From assembly GCA_012295275.1 (NCBI GenBank), contig CM022667.1, positions 9,762,538 through 9,777,537 on the forward strand: a stretch of DNA of 15,000 nt. The letters are read 5' to 3'. Below the pieces are notes generated by a model that was given only the letters and a program-made list of their open reading frames with translations, was not told the origin of the DNA and did no database searches. Source of the stretch: Chrysomallon squamiferum. Its lineage: Eukaryota > Mollusca > Gastropoda > Neomphalida > Peltospiridae. Positions 7,831 to 15,000 of this stretch are shown here, one piece after another. The position numbers were made by a program, and so were the translations under genes. Numbering within the stretch: position 1 is the first letter of the stretch; each line of letters starts with the position of its first letter.

Positions 7831-8698
7831 GATACACATACACTATACACATTCCTTGATTAGATATTGAGGGAAAGATTAACAGATTGTATTATCGTAC
7901 AAAAAGGCACCGAAAAAAACAACACACACACACAATATCTATGGATATAGTTGAACAGCACCTTTATATAATAAGCTAGGAAACATCATGTAAAAATAAC
8001 GTTTAATAATCAGACAGAGAGACCTAGAGACAGACAGACAGACAGAAAAACATTTTATTATAGTCCTCGCCATTCATAAATAAGCTGATATAAGTAATTA
8101 CAGCAATACAATCATCATTCTTACTGGATTTACGAGGAAATGAAACAGTCTTTCTTTCTTTCTTTCTTTCTCACATCCTCATACGCCTGAGTTTAAATAC
8201 AGTTCAGTTTAGTCATAAAAAAAACCCAGACAGGCACATCATATCGTATTGAAAGGATTATTAATAATAACAATATTAGCAATGTGATTATTTTATCCTT
8301 AATACCCAAACTCTATAGCACACGCTATAGAGTGAACACTGTGATTCAGTATAAACAATAATTACCGTAATAGGATTATCCCACAGGTTTATCCAACTTT
8401 CTGATTAATTAACGCTATCTGATAACATGGTTATCTGAGACTTTATGAAGAGGCACGTAATATTCATTTAAAAATGACGAAAATATGAAAGGAAACGGTT
8501 TTACGTACGTAACACTGGTTAATGATATTGGTATTTTTTTCCTTTGTTTAATGTTTAGTGCCGCTAAAATCAAAGTAATTAAGATATCATATACCTGTAC
8601 ACACAGAGCGACGGACCAGTTAAGACAGAAGATGATGATGTGTGTAATACACATGTATGCATGTATGTTCACACATACACATATACATGCAAACATAC
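7831..8698. other. Mostly unique AT-rich DNA with small repeats and hairpins
   Basis: Short repeats: (CA)n at 7922-7934, (CAGA)n at 8011-8045 and (CTTT)n at 8151-8172. Two small perfect inverted repeats stand out at 8310-8333 and 8421-8435. No coding region was recognised; frames over 8415-8805 end in repeat translation. Confidence 0.5.
8310..8333. other. Perfect 10-bp inverted repeat (hairpin)
   Basis: ACTCTATAGC (8310-8319) is followed by the tetraloop ACAC and the exact complement GCTATAGAGT (8324-8333). It is not part of a microsatellite. It may be a fossil of a small inverted-repeat element or a binding site; no flanking target-site duplication was found. Confidence 0.7.
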
Positions 8699-8717
8699 TC
8701 TCTCTCTCTCTCTCTCT
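8699..8717. repeat. (CT)n microsatellite
   Basis: About nine units, flanked by CA-rich sequence on both sides. Confidence 0.9.
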
Positions 8718-8803
8718 AACACACACTCGCTTTCTTTCTCTCGTACAGTCGTCATACACTGAAAACACACTTTTGGACACAATCATTAGAATATTCACAG
8801 TTT

Positions 8804-8823
8804 AAAAAAAAAAAAAAAAAAAA
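8804..8823. repeat. Poly-A20 tract
   Basis: Twenty A; no SINE or pseudogene body was recognised upstream. Confidence 0.93.
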
Positions 8824-8928
8824 TTCTAAACATGATAAACAACTGAAAAATAATATATTTATTTTTTCCTTTTCCCCCAACAGCCCTACACGTTTGTTAT
8901 TTTTAATATTCTGAAATTATTTATTTTC

Positions 8929-8962
8929 GTGGGCGGACACTGGATATTTTTTCGCCATCTTG
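8929..8962 (-). promoter_or_regulatory. Candidate promoter motifs: GC box and minus-strand YY1-type site
   Basis: GTGGGCGGAC at 8929-8938 contains an Sp1/KLF GC box. On the minus strand, 8953-8962 reads CAAGATGGCG, matching the YY1 core (AANATGGCGGC) up to the last base. The ATG inside it opens a frame of only 13 codons ending at TAA. In animals such sites often mark transcription starts; here that is inference. Confidence 0.28.
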
Positions 8963-9195
8963 AAAAGGAAACGTTATAGCGTTTTGTCCTATTTTTGTTT
9001 GTCTTGTGTTTAAAAACCGACTTTCAGTCTTTCTCCTTCAGGCGTAGAACCCATTTCCTTTCACGTTATTTCATTTCTCTTAGAGTTATTTATCTCGTTT
9101 TTATTTTTCTCCCTCTAGGCGGCGCTGTCACTTAATATAAATAAAAAAAATATTGTCTCGGTCTGTAACAAGAAAGAAAACAAAACAACAACAAC

Positions 9196-9218
9196 AAAAA
9201 AAAAAAAAAAAAAAAAAA
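9196..9218. repeat. Poly-A23 tract
   Basis: Preceded by ACA units, so it probably grew from a CAA repeat. Confidence 0.93.
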
Positions 9219-9255
9219 GCATAGCTATCATCATCTAGTTGAATTAATTTAAAAG

Positions 9256-9275
9256 TCTCTCTCTCTCTCTCTCTT
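9256..9275. repeat. (CT)n microsatellite
   Basis: About nine units. Confidence 0.9.
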
Positions 9276-9535
9276 TGCACCTGTTTTTTCTCTCGCATTC
9301 TCTCATTCCCTCTGTTCATTCCTTTCGTAAAACAAAGTAATAATTAAAATATTTTCGCCGACAAAATCAGTATTAGAGTTATGAACCTTCCTTATTCTTT
9401 ATTATTATTACAATAATTAGTTTTGTTTTAATTATCATCTCTCTTCATTAACGCCTGTTATTAATACCTCTCGTACACTCATCCACGCAGAAAAAAGAAG
9501 AAGAAGAAAAAAAGGAAAAATAATAATAATAAAAA
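9276..9535. other. Unique AT-rich DNA ending in a GAA/A-rich patch
   Basis: 9276-9487 is unique with nothing recognised. 9491-9535 is GAA, A-rich and AAT low complexity. Confidence 0.5.
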
Positions 9536-9539
9536 GGCA

Positions 9540-9588
9540 TGACGTCAAAAATAAGGTCATCAAGCAAAACGTGTTTACGTAACACGTG
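9540..9588. promoter_or_regulatory. Candidate bZIP/bHLH cluster: CRE, TTACGTAA and CACGTG
   Basis: Within 49 bp lie a full palindromic CRE TGACGTCA (9540-9547, CREB/ATF), TTACGTAA (9575-9582, PAR-bZIP or C/EBP-type D-box) and CACGTG (9583-9588, canonical E-box). The last two abut. This is unique DNA with elevated CpG beside an A-rich patch. The combination suggests an enhancer or promoter; the regulated gene is unknown. Confidence 0.38.
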
Positions 9589-9717
9589 ATGGAATGTCGA
9601 CTAATTGATACTTTCCACCAGCGTCAAACTGAAGTCAACGTTTTGTAGTTTGTTAGTCTTCGATTTTGATATTCTTCCTGTGTTTCCGTGATGCACGCAT
9701 TAATCTTTCATGTCATT

Positions 9718-9780
9718 CATACACACACATACACACATACATACATACACATTCACCTACCTACAAACACACATACGTAC
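9718..9780. repeat. (CA/CATA)n repeat
   Basis: ACAC and ATAC units interspersed with CTAC units. Confidence 0.88.
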
Positions 9781-9883
9781 ATGATATAGACACCACACAT
9801 GCTAGTTTGTAATATATAATATTCTGTATACATTTATGTGTGAGAATCGTAAGCTGAAAATATATACATACATATTTTAATAC

Positions 9884-9942
9884 AAAAAAAAAAAAAAAAA
9901 AAAAAATATATATTAAAAAAATAAATAAATAAAAGAAGAAAA
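9884..9942. repeat. Poly-A23 with flanking TA/AAAT low complexity
   Basis: A23 at 9884-9906, then TATA, A-rich and AAAT units. Confidence 0.92.
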
Positions 9943-10095
9943 TTAATATTCTCCGTTATCTCATTCAACAGTTCGTTTCTGCATACAACGGATTAATCAA
10001 GGCTTTCTTTGTAATAATAACATTAATCGTAATTAAAACGTGGTGGTACAGATGTATTTTTAAAAACCGATTTCCGCAAATGTCCATTACTATTA

Positions 10096-10106
10096 AAAAT
10101 GGCGGC
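10096..10106 (+). promoter_or_regulatory. Perfect YY1-type motif containing an ATG
   Basis: AAAATGGCGGC matches the YY1 consensus AANATGGCGGC. It overlaps the ATG at 10099, which opens a 79-codon frame (start MAAVTSADVV) with no recognised domain and no strong splice donor inside. The Met-Ala-Ala start and CpG-rich codons resemble a genuine first exon, but the second half of the frame is Phe/Leu/Ser-rich from T-rich DNA. I therefore do not call a CDS. Confidence 0.28.
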
Positions 10107-10548
10107 GGTCACGTCCGCTGATGTTGTTTTACGTTTCCTGTTTGAAACGTCTGAATGGTTTTGTCGTCTGCTTTGCAAGACTCGCCATTTTCTAGTCGTT
10201 TCTGTTCACACGATCTTATCGGATATTAGATTCTTCCACTTACTTTTCTCTCACCTCCTTTTTTTTTCATTCTTTAAATCGCGATGTTCATTCTTGTGCG
10301 GTCTTTTATTAAAACGCAATCATTCATCTTTCTCTTGATGGTGGTTGTAGATCTATGGATTCCGAGAGTTCCTTCCTATTGGTGTAAAACATACCGATAT
10401 TCTTTTCGTTAAGATAGTGTTCAGTTGATCTTCTTCTTTTTCTCCTTAATATTTCTTCTTCGCAAAAATCCATATTTTAACGTTTTGTCTTTTCCCTGGT
10501 ACAAACGTTCCATTGTTGTCAGTTTAAACACAAGGGCTTTCAATAGTG
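10107..10548. other. Unique DNA, T-rich on the plus strand
   Basis: Non-repetitive with scattered CpGs. It contains the rest of the open frame from 10099 (stop at 10336-10338). Nothing else recognised. Confidence 0.4.
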
Positions 10549-10602
10549 GGCGATGCTAAAACGCAGATCAATGAGGCAGATTGAAGAGGCGATGCGAAAA
10601 TG
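10549..10602. repeat. Four 13-bp modules in an A-B-B'-A' arrangement
   Basis: CGATGCTAAAACG (10551-10563) and CGATGCGAAAATG (10590-10602) flank CAGATCAATGAGG (10564-10576) and CAGATTGAAGAGG (10577-10589). The outer pair match at 11/13 bases and the inner pair at 10/13, in exact 13-bp register. Confidence 0.55.
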
Positions 10603-10664
10603 TCACATTAAGAATATCGGTCTTTCACTCTAGCTTCTTAAAAAGTACTCTGTTTGTAACAACA

Positions 10665-10666
<2 letters not shown>

Positions 10667-10701
<35 letters not shown>

Positions 10702-10740
10702 AAGAAAAAAAAAAATAAAAAAGAAAGAAAGAAAGAAAAA
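10667..10740. repeat. Poly-A33 and (GAAA)n block
   Basis: A33 at 10667-10699, then A-rich sequence and GAAA units. Confidence 0.95.
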
Positions 10741-10839
10741 GTAATTAGAAAAAATATAAATAGAGGTCACTGTCATTTATAAAAGCCAGAGAAAAATAAT
10801 GGTATAAAATATATATATTTGGGAAAATATCGTGCGAGG

Positions 10840-11447
10840 TTTATTTCTCTGCTTGTCATTTGTAAGTGTGCAGTTTTCTGTCTGTTTGTTTGTTTGTTTT
10901 GAGCGCCTTGAATGAATTATGACTGATGTGAAGGGCAGCCGACGTAATTAAAAGGCAATGTTTAAAGTTACTGTTACACGAAACCGTCGTATAAGCACCA
11001 AAGTCTTCTTTTTTTCTTCTTCTTCTTCTTTTTCTTGTTTGTATCACGCCAATTTCTGGTGTAGGCGATAAAAGTTTGAATTTTCTTTTGTAAAACTTCG
11101 ACAAAGCAACGAAAGTATTTTTTAAGTCACGTTCATGTAAATGCACCAACGACTGTCTGTGTGTCCGTCTGTACTAACCAATCATTAAGGCAGAAACACG
11201 AATACTGTTTCATTTTCAGATTTTCCAGTAGCAGACCGCACCGGACAGTTCCAAATCATTTGTATTCACCTGTTTATAACGTAGGCAACAAATACACGTC
11301 TTCCATGATTTCTTTTCCTTTTGTATGACGCCGCCTTAAAATTGGCGCACCAAAGATAATCTGCAGTTTGTCCCAAACTAAGAGGTCACTTTCATTTTTA
11401 ACTTTTTTTTATTTGGTGTTATTCCTGTAACCGTCTTGTTGATGAAA
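10840..11447 (-). other. Candidate 3' UTR of the RGK GTPase gene
   Basis: This directly follows the TGA stop on the minus strand. Two minus-strand AATAAA hexamers are visible: at 11408-11413, only about 35 nt after the stop, and at 10840-10845, which would give a UTR of about 600 nt. Between them the sequence is mostly unique, apart from a TTC-rich stretch at 11003-11037 and a TTTG run near 10883-10900. A 97-codon minus-strand frame at 10856-11149 resembles no family and is best read as chance within the UTR. The true cleavage site cannot be decided by eye. Confidence 0.4.
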
Positions 11448-11698
11448 TCAGAGAACGTAGAGATTGTCACACGACTTGGAAACACTGTCCTTCTTAAAAA
11501 TCTTTGTCAGCAGAGTTTTACTACGCGAATAGCAGCCGTGTTCGTCATCGCCTTGCCTCCTCGACGGTTTCGACGACGTCTTGCATCTGAGGCGCATCTG
11601 GCAGACGATTCCCGCCAACAACTCGTCCACGTTGTGATTGAGCACAACCGAAGTTTCGATGTATTTGCAGTCGTAGGTTGAAGCGACACTTTTTGCCT
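11448..11698 (-). CDS. Terminal coding exon of an RGK-family (Rad/Gem/Rem) small GTPase, partial gene
   Basis: Seen: the minus-strand frame from 11696 to 11451 encodes 82 residues and ends with TGA at 11448-11450. It starts AKSVASTYDCKYIETS, continues with LNHNVDELLAGIVCQMRLR, then a polar linker, a basic stretch SRSKTLLTKIFKK, and ends VSKSCDNLYVL. Known: RGK GTPases (Rad, Gem, Rem, Rem2; Drosophila Rgk) have FDCKFIETSA as the G5 region, a last helix HNVxxLFEGxVRQxRLR, and a basic calmodulin-binding tail ending in a conserved KSxSCHDLSVL-type motif with no CAAX box; they inhibit voltage-gated calcium channels through the beta subunit. The match covers G5, the helix and the exact C-terminus, so the family call is firm; the paralogue is not. 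An AG acceptor lies at 11699-11700 (minus strand reads tttttcag|agGCA). A start at 11698 puts the intron in phase 1; a second AG two bases on would start at 11696. G5 reads ETSV rather than ETSA. No in-window exon supplies G1-G4. Confidence 0.88.
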
Positions 11699-11760
11699 CT
11701 GAAAAATAAATAAATAAATAAATAAACAAAAATAAATAATAAATAAACAAACAAACACAA
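11699..11760 (-). promoter_or_regulatory. Splice acceptor and T-rich tract of the RGK terminal exon
   Basis: Read on the minus strand, this is a run of ATTT and GTTT units that ends in tttttcag at the exon edge. The polypyrimidine tract of the acceptor is therefore built from the AAAT/AAAC microsatellite that continues to about 11850. Its interrupted T content (A every fourth base) is weaker than a classic tract, but the final TTTTTCAG is a good acceptor. Confidence 0.65.
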
Positions 11761-11860
11761 ACAAACAAACAATCAAACATTTATAAATAAATAAATATAT
11801 AAATTTATAAATTTATCAATAAACAAACAAACCATCATCAAACAAACAAATAAATAAGAT
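11702..11860. repeat. (AAAT)n/(AAAC)n low-complexity block beside the RGK exon
   Basis: AAAT units at 11702-11725, mixed AAAT/AAAC to 11780, AT-rich sequence, then AAAC and AAAT units to 11855. On the minus strand it forms the T-rich tract of the exon's acceptor. Confidence 0.93.
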
Positions 11861-12367
11861 TAACTGGTTCATATAAGTTAAATTTTTCGCAATTTTTAGC
11901 ACACTGACATCTTCATCATTTCAAAAGCGTGTGCGTTCACGCCCATGCATGCGCATTCTCGTTCAAACACGCAAACACAAGTAAAGCCACATACGAAATA
12001 ACGTAAATACAGGCAGACAGAGAGACAGACAGACAAACAAACCTATATACACTCGTAACATAAAGAAATTGGAATTACACTGATGAATTAGTATTTTACT
12101 TAAGAAACAAGTTCAAGCGAATTAATCGGCGATTCGCATTACCCAAAATAAATGTTGTTTTTTCGGCTTTGCTTTTACGTGTCTGATTCTCTGATTCTTA
12201 TATAAACAGAAATCTGAAACTCTTGACTTATAAAAGAGTTTTGATTTCTTCAAAACAACTTGACAAGGTAAACCAGGCAAGGATCAACCAAAGCTGCAGA
12301 TTTACTCTGAGAGGACGGAAGAGAGAGAAAGAACTAGAAGTAGTATGTTTGGTTTATACGGTAATTT
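11861..12367. other. Unique intronic DNA
   Basis: Contains GCATGCGCA at 11947-11955 (half of an NRF1-like site) and a short CAGA repeat at 12010-12042. No exon recognised. Confidence 0.45.
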
Positions 12368-12512
12368 ATAGATAGAGAGAGAGAGAGATAGACAGACAAA
12401 CAGACATACAGATATATATATATATAGATAGATAGATAAATAGATAGATATAGAGACAGACACATATAGACAGATGAACAAAAAGACAGACGAAAATACA
12501 GATAAATAGATA
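12368..12512. repeat. (GA)n/(GATA)n/(GACA)n compound microsatellite
   Basis: GA units, mixed GACA, TA run at 12413-12424, GATA units at 12425-12450, then degenerate GACA/GATA. Confidence 0.92.
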
Positions 12513-12555
12513 AATAATGAAAGGAAATAAATAAATGATTTTAATACAAAAAATT

Positions 12556-12857
12556 GTAGTTGTTGTTGTTGTTTTTTGTATTTGTATGTTTTCGATTTTT
12601 TTTTCATTCACCTTTTTTTAAAATTTTATTTTATAATTATTATTATTATATTTTTTTTTTTGCAATAAATATTCTGACAAAAAAGCATTTTTTAAATGGT
12701 ATAAGAACCATTAAAACCATTCTAAAAAAAAAAAAAAAAAAAAAATAATAATAACATAAACTATCGCAAGCTGAACAAAGTCTTTTCTCACGTTCATCAT
12801 AAATAAAACGGATTTGCTGGATAAAGTTAAAGCGAGAGGGAAAAAAAAAAAAAAAAA
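12556..12857. repeat. Cluster of (TTG)n, T-rich, poly-A22 and poly-A17 tracts with short unique spacers
   Basis: TTG units at 12557-12572, T-rich sequence around 12597-12662, A22 at 12724-12745 and A17 at 12841-12857. The unique spacers show no gene. Confidence 0.85.
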
Positions 12858-13432
12858 TCTTTAAAAATGTAAACTAAATACGTTAATATTGCGACAAAGC
12901 GTTCACTGCCGATCTCAAAACCATCTATAATCATATCAGAATTCTTCTGTCGCCTTGGTGATCCACGAAAATCCTTACACGAAAAGCCTTTATCAGAAAC
13001 ACGGTTTAATTCGCGACAACGATAAATAGGCTTCCGGTTCACCGGCCAATCAGATCGATCGTACCATCCGCATCTCGGAAACACCCACTGCATTAAAGGC
13101 TCTTCATAAGAGGAGCCAAAACTGACAGGAATCTGTAATATTGATAACTGGAACTGACAGAAAAATAATTTTGAGTTAAAAGAGGAAATGAAATCTGTGC
13201 TGCATCTGTTGTTTTCGCATCAGAAGACGCCGTAAGCAAAGAGGAGTTGCACAAAACAAGTTTTTATTTCTATGTGTTTTTATGCCATACTAAATTTTTA
13301 TATCCATCAGATATCGGTTTGGTTTGAAGATGCATTGAGAATTATTCATATTTCAATTTCCTGTAACAGCTACTGCTATAATTATGATACCTGCTTTTTT
13401 ACATAATAAAATGTGTGTATTTTATGTGTTTT
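12858..13432. other. Unique island with many CpGs inside the presumed intron
   Basis: 12890-13090 is CpG-richer than its surroundings. A minus-strand frame (12827-13093) encodes 88 residues, ending in a poly-Phe from the A17 tract. Its first ~70 residues are of mixed, protein-like composition but match no family I know and show none of the RGK G motifs. I treat it as non-coding. Confidence 0.35.
13031..13053. promoter_or_regulatory. Candidate ETS and NF-Y (CCAAT) sites
   Basis: CTTCCGG at 13031-13037 is an ETS core and CCAATCAG at 13046-13053 is a full NF-Y consensus match, in a CpG-containing island. An ETS plus CCAAT pair is typical of promoters, so this could be an alternative RGK promoter or an unrelated one. 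Inference only. Confidence 0.3.
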
Positions 13433-13641
13433 TGTGTATGTATGTATGTATGTATGTATGTATGTATGTATGTATGTATGTACATGTGTATATATGTATG
13501 TATATATGATGTATGTATCCACGTATGTATGCATGTATGTGTATGCGTGCGTGTGTATATATATGTATGATTTTGAGTGTTTGTGTGTGTCCATATTTAT
13601 TTTTGTAAATATACAATCAATGTGTGTGTGTGTGTGTGTGT
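13433..13641. repeat. (TATG)n/(TG)n compound microsatellite
   Basis: Pure TATG at 13435-13481 (about 11 units), degenerate TATG/TGTG/TATA to 13570, a short unique gap, then (TG)10 at 13621-13641. Confidence 0.94.
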
Positions 13642-14063
13642 TTCTGTGCGTCTGTGTATACTAAGAAATGCAAAAATTAATTCTCTTATTCTTTTAAAAC
13701 AGGCTGCCACTGAATGAACCAAAAAAAAAAGCAACAAATTATATTACCTGACTTAGACTAAAATCAGGAATTATATCACAAACACCCATAAAAAACACAA
13801 CAAATATGAAACTAAATGTAAAAAAAAAAAAAAAAAACGAGCATAATAAGACAAGAAAAGAAAAGAAAACGCAGTATAAAGACAATAACGAGGGGTGGAG
13901 AAATCTGCTTGGGCAGTGATAATCGAATCATTACAGTACATTATATCATTAAACTCGTCTGCAGAGGAATCCTTTCAGCAGCAGAACAAAACTATTTTCA
14001 TTTCCGTAAACGGATTCGGTAAGAAAATAGTCTGCAATAACAGGATAAAATATATCTCCATCT
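13642..14063. other. Mostly unique DNA with an A18 tract
   Basis: A18 at 13820-13837 and AAAAG units at 13852-13868. From 13880 the DNA is unique, and a plus-strand frame (13895-14173) of mixed composition shows no recognised motif. No gene called. Confidence 0.45.
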
Positions 14064-14077
14064 GTAACCAAGGCAAC
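14064..14077. promoter_or_regulatory. RFX-type X-box motif, copy 1
   Basis: GTAACCAAGGCAAC is a full match to the RFX X-box form GTNRCC-N2-RGYAAC. RFX factors act on ciliary genes in animals. The same 14 bases recur at 14337-14350. Confidence 0.4.
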
Positions 14078-14166
14078 ATGTACTTTATTGCAGAATCCCC
14101 TAAAGATATTACTATCTGTTGTCTTAGACACAAATATTCACTTGTCTGTTTGTCTGGCAGAGAGAG

Positions 14167-14171
<5 letters not shown>

Positions 14172-14261
<90 letters not shown>
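14172..14261. repeat. Pure (GA)45 microsatellite
   Basis: Ninety bases of uninterrupted GA. It is a mirror repeat, able in principle to form triplex (H-) DNA and to bind GAGA-type factors. Leu-Ser and Arg-Glu frames over it are artefacts. Confidence 0.97.
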
Positions 14262-14829
<568 letters not shown>

Positions 14830-14916
14830 CTAGATGAAAGAATTTAGGTCAGACGTGCACCTGCCCTTTTCAATCTTCCGACTGGATTTGTGTAATCAAC
14901 AAACGGGTTTAGTACG

Positions 14917-14944
14917 TGCGCATGCTTATTGATGACTTCCGGTG
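14917..14944. promoter_or_regulatory. Candidate NRF1-like and ETS/GABP sites
   Basis: TGCGCATGC at 14917-14925 covers most of an NRF1 site. ACTTCCGGTG at 14935-14944 is a full ETS/GABPA-type match (ACCGGAAGT on the minus strand). The pair is typical of promoters of broadly expressed genes, and a start site may lie just beyond the window. Inference. Confidence 0.33.
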
Positions 14945-15000
14945 TTGTATTAATAACCTGTCACGATTCTTTCTGAGTCTCGCATTTGAAGAGCAGCGTC

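Noticed and set aside
7594-7870. Thr-His-rich and Tyr-Ile-rich frames
   Set aside because: Translations of CA/CATA and TA repeats in three overlapping frames.
8804-8823. Poly-A tract as a retroposed SINE or processed pseudogene tail
   Set aside because: No tRNA-like head, pseudogene body or target-site duplication is visible near it; the same holds for the other poly-A tracts.
11436-11681. Plus-strand 81-codon frame
   Set aside because: Antisense shadow of the RGK terminal exon, which has the family match on the minus strand.
11702-11780. N-terminal part of the minus-strand frame rich in Phe, Leu, Ile and Tyr, resembling a membrane segment or signal peptide
   Set aside because: It lies upstream of the splice acceptor and is the AAAT/AAAC repeat read as protein; intronic.
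12827-13093. Minus-strand 88-codon frame of mixed composition, considered as another RGK exon
   Set aside because: It shows none of the RGK G1-G4 motifs, has no recognised family, and runs into poly-Phe from an A17 tract.
13895-14173. Plus-strand 92-codon frame of mixed composition
   Set aside because: No recognised motif, ends in the GA array, and contains an X-box inside it; a chance frame is the simpler reading.

Overview
The window reads as AT-rich, non-coding animal nuclear DNA. It is densely studded with microsatellites: di-, tri- and tetranucleotide arrays and long A/T homopolymers occur every few hundred bases. There are no bacterial-style genes, operons, tRNAs, rRNAs or CRISPR arrays. 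The repeat style (long GA, TAA, GATA/GACA, AAAT, CA/TATG and poly-A tracts in AT-rich unique DNA) together with one exon of an animal-specific GTPase family fits a mollusc, most likely a cephalopod such as an octopus. The species assignment is inference.

The one coding feature I can support well is on the minus strand at 11448-11698. It is the terminal coding exon of an RGK-family small GTPase (the Rad/Gem/Rem family, regulators of voltage-gated calcium channels). It encodes the end of the G domain (the DCKYIETS block and the last helix) and the family's signature C-terminus ending SKSCDNLYVL. Its splice acceptor is visible, and the T-rich acceptor tract is made of an AAAT/AAAC microsatellite. 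The rest of the G domain is not in the window. The DNA from 11699 to 15000 is therefore probably intron, or intron plus upstream DNA, and 11447 downwards is probably 3' UTR.

Layout: 1-900 is mostly unique, with an NRF1-like site and a CCAAT/CACGTG pair. 900-2815 holds TTA/TTC/TAA/GA/A-rich repeats. 2816-4475 is unique DNA with an E-box/ETS cluster, a trinucleotide compound array and a nuclear-receptor half-site cluster. 4476-5650 is repeat-rich (poly-T, A-rich, GATA/GACA). 5651-6409 is unique and CpG-rich, with a 57-bp duplicated segment. 6410-7830 holds TAA/TA/GATA arrays, a degenerate ~40-bp tandem repeat and a TG-to-CA array. 7831-9500 is unique with hairpins and short repeats. 9536-10660 carries a CRE/E-box cluster and a YY1-type ATG. 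10840-11698 is the RGK 3' end. 11702-13641 holds microsatellites around a CpG-containing island with ETS and CCAAT motifs. 13820-15000 carries two very long GA tracts, two identical RFX X-box motifs, and NRF1 and ETS sites at the window's end.

Most open reading frames here are translations of simple repeats (poly-Leu, poly-Tyr, poly-Ile, Leu-Ser, Arg-Glu) and are not genes. The best candidates for overlooked function are the RGK exon, the paired X-boxes, and the motif clusters in unique CpG-containing islands. All regulatory calls rest on consensus matches by eye and are tentative.
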